64,000 nucleotides of DNA from Myxococcus stipitatus DSM 14675 (GTDB taxonomy: Bacteria; Myxococcota; Myxococcia; Myxococcales; Myxococcaceae). The DNA lies in assembly GCF_000331735.1 (NCBI RefSeq), contig NC_020126.1:310001-374000 (forward strand), given 5' to 3'. Of the stretch, positions 45,280-53,104 are shown one piece after another. The translations under genes were made by a program, and so were the position numbers. The notes under the pieces are model-generated. The model did not search any database and had not been told where the DNA came from. It saw nothing but the letters and a program-made list of their open reading frames with translations. How positions within the stretch are numbered: the stretch's first letter is position 1; every line of letters starts with the position of its first letter.

Positions 45280-47460
45280 CTACTCCGGCTTGGCGCTCAG
45301 CGTCGCGCCGGGCGTCACGCCCCCCGCGCCACCGCCGCGAACCTCCATCGCGTCGGCGACCAGCTCGCTGATGTCCTTGATCTTGATGTTCCCCTCGCGG
45401 CCGGTGTCGTTGACCGCGTCGCCGAGCATCGTGGAGCAGAACGGGCACGCCACCGCGACGATGCCGGTGCCGCCCTTCTCCTTGTAGTCGCCCACCTGGC
45501 CCGGCTTCTTCTTGTCCGCCGCGTCGGGGTACGGGGTGGTCGGGTCCTCCGCGTGCTTGAGCGTCAGCGCCGCCTCGTTCAACCGGTTGTGGTTGATGCG
45601 CGTGCCGATGTGCTCCTCCATCCACATGCGGCCGCCACCGGCGCCGCAGCAGAAGCCCTCACGCTGGCTGCGCTGCATCTCCACCACTTCCAGCCCGGGG
45701 ATGGCCTTGAGCACTTCGCGAGGCGCGTCGTACACGCCGTTGTGCCGGCCCAGGTAGCAGGGGTCGTGGTACGTCAGCTTGGTGTTCATCACCGCCGACA
45801 GCTTGATGCGCTTGTCGCGCAACAGCTCGTTGATGAGCTCCGTGTGGCTGATGACGCGGTACTCACCGCCGAACTCGGGGTACTCGTTCTTGATGGTGTT
45901 GAAGCAGTGCGGGCACTGGGTGATGACCGCCTTGACGCCCATCGAGTTCCACGACTCGACGTTGGTCTTCGCCATCGTCTGGTAGAGGTACTCGTTGCCC
46001 ATGCGGCGCGCCGTCTCGCCGTTGCACATCTCCTGCTTGGACAGCGTGGCGAAGCTGACGCCCGCCTCCCGCATGATCTTCACCAGCGAGCGGCTGACCT
46101 TCTTCTGCTTGTCGTCGTAGCTGCCCGCGCAGCCCACGAAGAACAGGTACTCGTAGGGGCCTCCGCCGTCGCCCCACGTGGGCAGCGCCAGGTCCTCCGC
46201 CCACTCGTCGCGCCGGTCCTGGCCCAGGCCCCAGGGGTTGCCCTGGCGCTCGATGCCCTCGAACACGCGCTGGATTTCAGGCGGGAACTCGGCCTTCACC
46301 TGCACCTGGTAGCGGCGCATGTCGATGAGGCGCGGCACGTTCTCGATGAACACCGGACACGCCTGCTCGCACCAGCCGCAGCTCGTACAGGCCCAGACCG
46401 TCTCGGCGGACAGCGCGGTGCCCACGATTTCAGGCAGCGCCTCCTTCATGCCGTTGGGGCCGTAGCCTTCCTCCACCCAGCGCTCGTGCTCCCAGATCCA
46501 ATGCTTCAGGTCCTGGTTGACGGCCTTGTGCGTGAGCGGCTTGCCCGTGATGTACGTGGGGCAGTGCGTCTGGCACCGGCCGCACTCCGTGCAGGAGTAC
46601 AGGTCCATGCCCTGCTTCCACGTGAGGTCCTTCACCGTGGCCGCGCCGAACTCCTCCTTCTCCAGGTTCGGCGTGGGCAGCTTGCCGGTGGAGTGCGTGC
46701 GCTGGAAGAAGACGGTGGGCAGGCCCGTGATGATGTGGAAGTGCTTGCCGATGGGCAGGAAGTTCAGGAACGCCAGGATGATGGAGAGGTGAATCCAGAA
46801 GCCCGCCACGCCCAGCGCGTGCGCGGCCGTGCCCCCCAGGGGCAGCATCGCCATGCCCACCAGGCTGGTGAACGGCTCCCACCATATGAACATGGGGCTG
46901 CTCGGCGAGGCCAGTCGCGCGGCCACCAGGTGGCTGCCGCCGAAGAAGAACTCCGACACCATCAGCCCGGAGATGAAGCCCAGGATGAGGTACGCCTCCC
47001 AGGACTGCGACATGCGGTCCGGCTTCACCTTCCAGCGCATCCAGACGTAGTACGCGCAGCCCAGGATGGCGCCCGCCGCCACCACGTCCTTGGCCAGCAG
47101 GTACACCTGGTACACGCCGACCAGCGCCGCCTTGTCCGTCCAGAACGGGTGCGTCAGGTCCGTCAGCACCTCCAGCGCCGTGGAGGAGAAGCCCATCGCG
47201 AACAGCATCACGGTGCGCACCGACAGCACCATGAACGCGCCGTAGATGAGCACGTGCATCAACCCGGGCGTGAACTCCTCCGGGTCCACCAGACGCTTCT
47301 GGCCCAACCCGAACAGCGCGAGCCGCTTGAGCCTCAGCGGGATGTTGTCGAGCCGGTTCTCCTTCTTCATGGCGAGCAACACGCCCGCGCGACCCGACAG
47401 GGTCATCACGAAGATGGGGATGGCGATGGCAAGCAATAGGCCGGTGATGATGGGACTCAT
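45280..47460 (-). CDS. membrane-bound Fe-S oxidoreductase (ETF:quinone type, FadF/Emo-like)
   Basis: 726 residues. An N-terminal NarI-like membrane domain (about 1-260, five or six helices with His residues for heme b) is followed by two 4Fe-4S motifs (CTECGRCQTHCP and CTSCGWCEQACP) and two CCG-type domains (FFVGCAGSYDDKQ; later DPCYLGRHNG and GFCCGAGGGRMW). This layout matches B. subtilis FadF and Geobacter Emo, which pass electrons from electron transfer flavoprotein during fatty acid oxidation to menaquinone. No etfAB genes are adjacent, so the donor is inferred. ATG at 47460 starts the first helix. Confidence 0.85.
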   Translation of the reverse strand: MSPIITGLLLAIAIPIFVMTLSGRAGVLLAMKKENRLDNIPLRLKRLALFGLGQKRLVDPEEFTPGLMHVLIYGAFMVLSVRTVMLFAMGFSSTALEVLTDLTHPFWTDKAALVGVYQVYLLAKDVVAAGAILGCAYYVWMRWKVKPDRMSQSWEAYLILGFISGLMVSEFFFGGSHLVAARLASPSSPMFIWWEPFTSLVGMAMLPLGGTAAHALGVAGFWIHLSIILAFLNFLPIGKHFHIITGLPTVFFQRTHSTGKLPTPNLEKEEFGAATVKDLTWKQGMDLYSCTECGRCQTHCPTYITGKPLTHKAVNQDLKHWIWEHERWVEEGYGPNGMKEALPEIVGTALSAETVWACTSCGWCEQACPVFIENVPRLIDMRRYQVQVKAEFPPEIQRVFEGIERQGNPWGLGQDRRDEWAEDLALPTWGDGGGPYEYLFFVGCAGSYDDKQKKVSRSLVKIMREAGVSFATLSKQEMCNGETARRMGNEYLYQTMAKTNVESWNSMGVKAVITQCPHCFNTIKNEYPEFGGEYRVISHTELINELLRDKRIKLSAVMNTKLTYHDPCYLGRHNGVYDAPREVLKAIPGLEVVEMQRSQREGFCCGAGGGRMWMEEHIGTRINHNRLNEAALTLKHAEDPTTPYPDAADKKKPGQVGDYKEKGGTGIVAVACPFCSTMLGDAVNDTGREGNIKIKDISELVADAMEVRGGGAGGVTPGATLSAKPE

Positions 47461-47872
47461 TGGGACTCGGAGGACCTCTGGGGGTACGCGGCGGAAGGCC
47501 CGTTGCCGCGACGCGGCAAAACGTGAGTGCCCGTCAACCCTAACAGGGGTGATTTTCGAATCAAGCTTGGAGCGGGCGAGCTGTCCGGGAGTGAAGCACG
47601 GAGACAACGCCACAAGCGAGCAAGCTTGCGGGATACACCAATTTACTGAAACGGGCGCCGGACGTACCGGCCGCTGAAAAGCGCCAAGTGTTGACTGATG
47701 TAGGGTTTCCCCCGGCCCGGGTCGGTCCTACCTTGTACGACGGCCTGGGGGCGTGTTCACCGCTCAACGCTTCGTCATCCCATTGGAATCACTGAGTTGT
47801 TTTCAGAGAGGCGGGCGAGCAGCCACGGGCTCCAAGGGGTGGTCGGAAGATTGACGTCCCAAGGGCTTTACA
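47461..47872. other. 412-bp intergenic region
   Basis: Divergent spacer between the Fe-S oxidoreductase and the micro-genes, richer in A/T than average around 47520-47720. TTGACT at 47691 has no -10 box at a proper distance. I see no RNA gene. Confidence 0.4.
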
Positions 47873-48001
47873 ATGCGCCGCAACATGCGCACCATGTTCG
47901 GTAAATCGGTCAACGAGCAGGTGGCCGGGTACCGCATGGGGCGGACCCGCGAGGGCCGAACAGGGAAGCGCCCGCGAGGAGGCGAGCCGCAAGGCCGCTG
48001 A
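47873..48001 (+). CDS. 42-residue basic micro-protein, unknown
   Basis: Starts MRRNMRTMFGKSVNEQVAGY and ends PRGGEPQGR, with 11 Arg/Lys in the last 25 residues or so. AAGGG lies 7 bp before the ATG. About 83 per cent of third positions are G or C, as in real genes here. It is followed after 35 bp by a 55-residue acidic frame with an even better ribosome binding site and then a terminator. No homologue is known to me; it could still be chance. Confidence 0.45.
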   Translation: MRRNMRTMFGKSVNEQVAGYRMGRTREGRTGKRPRGGEPQGR

Positions 48002-48036
48002 CCGTCGGTGAAGCGGAGCGCTCGAAGGAGCCAGAC

Positions 48037-48204
48037 ATGGTTCACGATGACACCACGTACATGGACGATGAGGGACTGCCGTACGCGGACCTCGCGGAAG
48101 ACGGTGAGAGCGAGTCCGTGACCCCGGTGGATGGCTCTCCTGGAGGCCGGGCCTGGGGTTACGCCGAGGAATCTTGGGGCGGTTGGAACGCCGGCGGCGA
48201 GTGA
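48037..48204 (+). CDS. 55-residue acidic, Gly/Trp-rich micro-protein, unknown
   Basis: Starts MVHDDTTYMDDEGLPYADLA and ends EESWGGWNAGGE; about 14 Asp/Glu and only one basic side chain apart from His. Three Trp and three Gly-Gly or Gly-x steps lie in the last 20 residues. AAGGAG is 7 bp before the ATG, and a 9-bp-stem hairpin begins 6 bp after the stop (48211). The acidic leader-like half and aromatic, glycine-rich end recall peptide precursors, but no maturation genes are visible nearby. Function unknown. Confidence 0.55.
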   Translation: MVHDDTTYMDDEGLPYADLAEDGESESVTPVDGSPGGRAWGYAEESWGGWNAGGE

Positions 48205-48210
48205 AGTGTG

Positions 48211-48238
48211 GCCCCCGCGGCTGGTGACGCGCGGGGGC
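48211..48238 (+). terminator. hairpin terminator after the micro-genes
   Basis: GCCCCCGCG (48211-48219) pairs perfectly with CGCGGGGGC (48230-48238), loop 10 nt, 6 bp after the 55-codon frame. No T-tract, but no other gene is there to explain it. Confidence 0.6.
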
Positions 48239-48255
48239 GTATCCGTGGGTGGTGA

Positions 48256-48289
48256 TTGAGCCAGGGTGTGGGTTGAGCCAGGGTGTGGG
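48256..48289 (+). repeat. tandem 17-bp direct repeat
   Basis: TTGAGCCAGGGTGTGGG occurs twice in a row (48256-48272 and 48273-48289) without a mismatch, in the gap before the vWA gene. Confidence 0.9.
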
Positions 48290-48461
48290 CTCCCCCTCTT
48301 GCTTCCAGGGCAGGTCTGCCGACATCCTCGTCGTGGACGCCCTCCCGTGAGCATTCAGGTCTGCCTGTCGTGGCCCATGAGACTTCTGGCCGCGGGGGAC
48401 GTCGTGCCACGGGGGTGTTTCGCGGCACAATGTCTCGTGGGCTCGCTCGGGAGCACGACGG

Positions 48462-49718
48462 ATGAAGCAGACGGCCTTGGCGGTGGAGCGCGACGGCGAG
48501 AAGGGCCGGGAAGTGCTGTTGCTCGTCTCGTTGGAGGCGGACGCGGAGGCTCCTCGCGCCCCCGTGGCCATCAACCTGGTGTTGGACATCAGCGCGTCCA
48601 TGCGCGGCGCGCCGCTGCACGCGGCGGTGCATGCGGCCCAGGCGCTGGTGGACCGCGCGGGTCCTCGCGACTACCTGGGCTTGATGACGTTCGACGCGGA
48701 GCCGGAGCAGCTCCTGCCCGTGCGCGCCATGGACGCCGTCGCGAAGGCGCAGCTCCTCAAGGCGCTCTCCAAGCTGGAGTCGGGTGAAGGCACCGCGCTG
48801 TTCGAGGCCGTCGAGCGCGGCGCGGATGCGGTGCGCCGCGTGCTGGTGCCGGGGGCTCGGCCGCAGGTCCTGATGCTCACCGACGGCGAGCCGTCCGTGG
48901 GGCCCTCGCACGTCTCCGACTTCAAGACGCTGGGCGCGCGCATCGTGGAGTCGGGTGTCTCCGTGCACGCGCTGGGGTTGGGGCGTCACTACCTGCCGGG
49001 CATCCTGGAGGCGCTGACCGGTCCTTCGGGTACGGGCCACCGCCACGTGGATGGACCGGAGGGTTTGACGCCGGCGATGGGCTCCCTGGCGGCGGAGCTG
49101 TTCGGCGAGGTGGCGTCGGAGGCGCGCGTCTACGTGCTGCCCTCGGGCTTCGCGGACCTTCGCTGCCGTCACCAGTTCCCCTCGCGTGTGGAGGGCGATG
49201 CGATGAGCGCCTCGCTGGGCGCGGTGTCGTGGGCCTATCCCCGGTGGGTGCTCTTCACCGGCGCGCTCGACTCGGCCGAGTGGAGCCTGGGCGTGACGGC
49301 CTCCTACGTCGAGGGAAGCGACACGCGCCGGGTGCCCGTGCAGGTGACGCGCGTGCTGCCCGACAGCGCACAGGGCCGCTTCGTCCGCGCGGTGTCTGCG
49401 GAGCTGGACATGGCGGAGGAGGAGGGCACCGCGTGGCTGGCCTTGAGCCGGCGCAATCAGACGAGCGTGGCGGAGGTCGCGCTGGGGAAGGCGGACGTGG
49501 CGCTCGCGAAGCTCGTGAGGCTGAACGCTCCGGAAGTGCCGCCGCACCGCCACCTGGCTCGGCTGGCCGACCTGCGCCGCATCATCGAGCGCCGCGCCGC
49601 GCACCCCAACGCGCTGGTGATGCGCCGCGCGCACGCGGAGGTCTCTCGCATCACGCTGAGCCGCGTGGGCATCATCCCGCCCGTGGCCGCGCAGACGCCC
49701 TGGAAATCAGAGGACTGA
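48462..49718 (+). CDS. von Willebrand factor A-domain protein
   Basis: 418 residues, no signal peptide. A vWA domain spans about residues 35-200: the MIDAS motif is DISASM (D-x-S-x-S), followed by GTALFEAVERGAD and VLMLTDGEPSVGPS. The C-terminal half is beta-rich then helical (HRHLARLADLRRIIERRAAH) and not recognised. vWA proteins bind partners through the metal site, often in co-chaperone or envelope roles. ATG at 48462 is the only good start. No AAA+ ATPase of the MoxR type is adjacent. Confidence 0.87.
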   Translation: MKQTALAVERDGEKGREVLLLVSLEADAEAPRAPVAINLVLDISASMRGAPLHAAVHAAQALVDRAGPRDYLGLMTFDAEPEQLLPVRAMDAVAKAQLLKALSKLESGEGTALFEAVERGADAVRRVLVPGARPQVLMLTDGEPSVGPSHVSDFKTLGARIVESGVSVHALGLGRHYLPGILEALTGPSGTGHRHVDGPEGLTPAMGSLAAELFGEVASEARVYVLPSGFADLRCRHQFPSRVEGDAMSASLGAVSWAYPRWVLFTGALDSAEWSLGVTASYVEGSDTRRVPVQVTRVLPDSAQGRFVRAVSAELDMAEEEGTAWLALSRRNQTSVAEVALGKADVALAKLVRLNAPEVPPHRHLARLADLRRIIERRAAHPNALVMRRAHAEVSRITLSRVGIIPPVAAQTPWKSED

Positions 49719-49925
49719 GGCGCGGGCGCCTGACCGGTCGATTGCTCATCCCGCTGGAGCGGGTGGGGTGTCCTCTTCGTGTCATCTCGTGGGGTTGCCC
49801 TGCGCCTGTGCGCCGCGTGAGGCGAGCGGCCTTGGGGAATGCCGGGTTGCCTGGAAGGTTCTGGCGCGGAAGGGGTGCCCGTCTGGTGCTGGCGAGCCGG
49901 CGCCGGGTGGGTTAACGGGAGGCGC

Positions 49926-52244
49926 ATGAGGCAACGGGTGTCCAAGAGGCTCGCCCTGGTGGGCGGTATCGGCATGTGGTGGATGGCGGCGGTGGCGCAT
50001 GCCGCGCTGCCTCCGTCCGCGGTGGCTTCGGGGGCGCCCGATGAAGGGGACCCTCGCGTCGAGGCCTCGCTGCTGGTCGACGCCACCGAGGTGAAGCCGG
50101 GCGATACCTTTCGCGTGGGCGTGCGCTTCCGCTTGGACCCGGGCTGGCACATCTACTGGAAGAACCCGGGGGACTCCGGTCTGGAGACGGACGTCGCGTG
50201 GGACACGCCGGGCACCACGGTGGGCCCGCTGCAGTGGCCCTTCCCCAACACCTTCCGCACGCCGGATGGCTTCATCGTCACGCACGGCTACGACGGTGAG
50301 GTGCTCCTCTTCGGGCAGGCGAAGGCGTCCGAGCAGCTCACCGGCTCGCTCAACCTGTCGGCCGGCATCAACGCGCTGGTGTGCGAGGTGCACTGCATCC
50401 CCGCGGACCTGATGCTCACGCGCTCCATCCCCGTGGGGCCGAAGACGCTCGTGGACTCGGAGACCACGCCGCTCTTCGACACGGCGCGCTCGCAGGTGCC
50501 GCGTCCCGTCGCGGACACGGGCCACACGGTGGCGCTCGAGCTGGACGCGAAGCAGCTGTCCGCGGGCCAGGAGTTCTCCGGCACCGTCACCGTGAAGTCG
50601 GCGGGTGGCGCGGTGGTGCCCACGGCGGAGAAGGACTTCTTCGTCGCCGAGCGCATCCCCGGTGTCGCCAAGGTGTCGCTCACCCAGACGGCTCCGGGGC
50701 GCTATGCGCTCAAGGGCAAGACGGAGCCGGACGCGCCGGCGGAGACGCCTCGGTTCAAGGGGGTGCTGCGCTTGGGGACCTCAGCCGCGGGCTATCAGCC
50801 GCTGGAAGTGGACCTGCCCATGGCGCCCTTCGCCGTGGCCCAGGCCGCCGCTCCGGCCGCGCCCGTGGCGAAGGCTCCGTCCATCAAGGACTCGCTCTCG
50901 GCGGTGAAGCCGGTGGCGAGTGCTCCGGCCGCGCCCGCGGAGTCCTCCATGGGGCTGGGCATGGCGCTGCTGTTCGCGTTCCTGGGCGGCGCGCTGCTCA
51001 ACCTGATGCCGTGTGTGTTCCCGGTGCTGGCGCTCAAGGCGTATGGCTTTACGCGCATGGTGCGCCAGGAGCAGGGCCGGGTGGGCGCGCACGCGGCGGC
51101 GTACGCGGGCGGCATCGTGGCGAGCATGCTGGTGCTCGCGGGCGCGGTGCTGGCGGTGCGCGCGGGCGGCGCGGGCGTGGGCTGGGGCTTCCAGTTCCAG
51201 GAGCCGCTCTTCGTCGCGGCGGTGTGCGCGGTGCTGGTGGCCTTCGCGCTCAACCTCTTCGGGGTCTTCAACGTGGGCCTGGACGGCACGGCGCTCGCGG
51301 GCAAGGTGGACCAGAGCCACGGCCTCATGCACAGCGCGGGCGAGGGTGTGCTGGCCGTCGTGCTGGCCACGCCGTGCTCCGCGCCGCTCTTGGGCACCGC
51401 GGTGGGGTTCGCCTTCGCGGCGGGGCCGTTCACGGTGCTGGCGGTCTTCATCGCGCTGGGCCTCGGGTTGGCGCTGCCGTTCTGTCTGCTGGTGCTGGTG
51501 CCGGGGCTCGCGCAGAAGCTGCCGAAGCCGGGCGCGTGGATGGAGCGCTTCAAGCAGGTGCTGGGCTTCGCGCTGTTGGGCACGGCGGTGTGGCTGGTGT
51601 CGGTGATGGGGAGCCTGGCGGGCGTGGAGGGCATGACGCGGCTGTTGGCCTTCCTCGTGGCGGTGAGCCTGGCGACGTGGGTGTATGGCCAGTCGCAGCT
51701 CCAGGAAGGCGGGCGGAAGTGGGCCACGCTGGGCATGGCGGTGGTGGTGCTGCTGGGCTCGGGCGTGGCGGCGCTGCGCTTCGATGACACGGCGCCGGAG
51801 GCGCGGGCTGCCTCGGCGTCCTCGACGATGGGGCTGGCGGCGCCGTGGAGCGAGGAGGCGGTGGCCTCCGCGCTGGCGGCGGGGCAGCCGGTGTTCATCG
51901 ACTTCACGGCGGACTGGTGCCTCACCTGCAAGTTCAACGAGCGCACGGTGCTCTCGCGCGACGAGGTGCGGGCCGCCTTCGTGGAGCACCAGGTGGCCTT
52001 CTTCGTGGGGGACTGGACGCGTCGCGATGCGCGCATCACCGCGAAGCTGGCGGAGCACGGCCGCGCGGGAGTTCCCATGTACTTGATGCTGAGCCCTGGG
52101 GCGCCGGACAAGCCCGAGCTGCTGTCGGAGTTGCTGACGGTGGACTCCGTCGTGGACTCGGTGAAGCGCGCGTCGGAGTGCTCGAAGTCGCGGCGGCAGG
52201 ACGGCTCGAAGGTGGTGTGTTCCGCGGGCTTCCCTCGGCCTTGA
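49926..52244 (+). CDS. dsbD: thiol:disulfide interchange protein DsbD-like
   Basis: 772 residues. Signal peptide (MWWMAAVAHA), periplasmic N-terminal domain (about 30-320; contains ALVCEVHCIPADLML), membrane domain of about eight helices with paired Cys (LMPCVFPVLALKAY and ATPCSAPLLGTAVG), and a C-terminal thioredoxin domain with FTADWCLTCKFNERTVL. This is the full DsbD relay that moves electrons from cytoplasmic thioredoxin to the periplasm. ATG at 49926 precedes the signal peptide. A periplasmic redoxin follows after 58 bp and may receive the electrons. Confidence 0.92.
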   Translation: MRQRVSKRLALVGGIGMWWMAAVAHAALPPSAVASGAPDEGDPRVEASLLVDATEVKPGDTFRVGVRFRLDPGWHIYWKNPGDSGLETDVAWDTPGTTVGPLQWPFPNTFRTPDGFIVTHGYDGEVLLFGQAKASEQLTGSLNLSAGINALVCEVHCIPADLMLTRSIPVGPKTLVDSETTPLFDTARSQVPRPVADTGHTVALELDAKQLSAGQEFSGTVTVKSAGGAVVPTAEKDFFVAERIPGVAKVSLTQTAPGRYALKGKTEPDAPAETPRFKGVLRLGTSAAGYQPLEVDLPMAPFAVAQAAAPAAPVAKAPSIKDSLSAVKPVASAPAAPAESSMGLGMALLFAFLGGALLNLMPCVFPVLALKAYGFTRMVRQEQGRVGAHAAAYAGGIVASMLVLAGAVLAVRAGGAGVGWGFQFQEPLFVAAVCAVLVAFALNLFGVFNVGLDGTALAGKVDQSHGLMHSAGEGVLAVVLATPCSAPLLGTAVGFAFAAGPFTVLAVFIALGLGLALPFCLLVLVPGLAQKLPKPGAWMERFKQVLGFALLGTAVWLVSVMGSLAGVEGMTRLLAFLVAVSLATWVYGQSQLQEGGRKWATLGMAVVVLLGSGVAALRFDDTAPEARAASASSTMGLAAPWSEEAVASALAAGQPVFIDFTADWCLTCKFNERTVLSRDEVRAAFVEHQVAFFVGDWTRRDARITAKLAEHGRAGVPMYLMLSPGAPDKPELLSELLTVDSVVDSVKRASECSKSRRQDGSKVVCSAGFPRP

Positions 52245-52302
52245 TTCACACGGTCATCCGCAGTTCCGCAGCAACCCCAGTCATGCAGTCAGGAGGAACG
52301 CC

Positions 52303-52884
52303 ATGAAGCAGGTCTTCGCCGCTCTCGCGCTCGGTTCGGTGTTCGTGGGTCTGCCCGCTCTCGCGGATGCGGAGGTGGGCAAGCCCGCTCCGGCCTTCAC
52401 GCTCAAGGACGAGACGGGCAAGGAGCATTCGCTGTCGCAGTACAAGGGCAAGGTGGTGGTGCTGGAGTGGACCAACCCCGAGTGCCCCTTCGTGAAGCGC
52501 CACTACGAGGCGGACACGATGGCCAACACGCTGAAGGGCTTCGACGCCAAGAAGGTGGTGTGGCTGGCGGTGGACTCGACGGGGCACAACACGCCGGACA
52601 AGTCCGCGGACTGGAAGAAGAAGGAGGCCTTCCCCTACGCGGTGCTCCAGGACGCGAGCGGCGCGACGGGCAAGGCGTACGGCGCCAAGACGACTCCGCA
52701 CATGTATGTGATTGATGGCGAGGGCGTGGTCCGCTACGCGGGCGCCATCGACGACGACCCGCGCGGCAAGAACGCGAAGAAGGTCAACCACGTGCAGACC
52801 GCGGTGGACGCGGTGCTCAACGGCAAGCCGGTGCCCGCGGCGACCACGACGCCGTATGGCTGCTCGGTGAAGTACAAGAGCTGA
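52303..52884 (+). CDS. exported redoxin/thioredoxin-like protein
   Basis: 193 residues. Sec signal (MKQVFAALALGSVFVGLPALADA), then an AhpC/TSA-like redoxin fold: VGKPAPAFTLKDETGKEHSL, VVVLEWTNPECPFVKRHYEA with a single reactive Cys, and TTPHMYVIDGEGVVRYAGAI. A second Cys lies near the C-terminus (PYGCSVKYKS). It is probably a periplasmic peroxidase or thiol oxidoreductase reduced by the adjacent DsbD. AGGAGG before ATG 52303 fixes the start. A very strong terminator follows. Confidence 0.88.
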   Translation: MKQVFAALALGSVFVGLPALADAEVGKPAPAFTLKDETGKEHSLSQYKGKVVVLEWTNPECPFVKRHYEADTMANTLKGFDAKKVVWLAVDSTGHNTPDKSADWKKKEAFPYAVLQDASGATGKAYGAKTTPHMYVIDGEGVVRYAGAIDDDPRGKNAKKVNHVQTAVDAVLNGKPVPAATTTPYGCSVKYKS

Positions 52885-52907
52885 GAACACGCGTGACTGT
52901 CGTGCCG

Positions 52908-52946
52908 AGGGCCTGCTTCCCACCCGGGAGGCAGGCCCTTCGTGTT
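52908..52946 (+). terminator. very strong intrinsic terminator of the dsbD operon
   Basis: A 14-bp stem (52908-52921 with 52926-52939, one G-U pair) has a 4-nt loop ACCC and is followed by TTCGTGTT. It begins 24 bp after the redoxin stop. Confidence 0.88.
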
Positions 52947-53104
52947 CCGGGTGTCGCGCGCCCGCGCGCGTAGCAGGCGCGCTCGCGGTGGCGCAAAGCC
53001 TACCCTCCAGGCGGCAAGAATCGCTCGCGTCGCGGGAAGCCCTGATTCAAGACAAGGGACCGTTCTTGGCACTCCCTGGGGACTCTCTTTCCAGGAGGAA
53101 CCGG

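Noticed and set aside
45088..47439. 783-codon plus-strand frame opposite the Fe-S oxidoreductase
   Set aside because: The Cys motifs lie on the minus strand; this frame is a His/Arg-rich shadow.
47691..47720. TTGACT at 47691 as promoter for the micro-genes
   Set aside because: No -10-like hexamer occurs at 15-19 bp; the nearest candidates are too close or too far.
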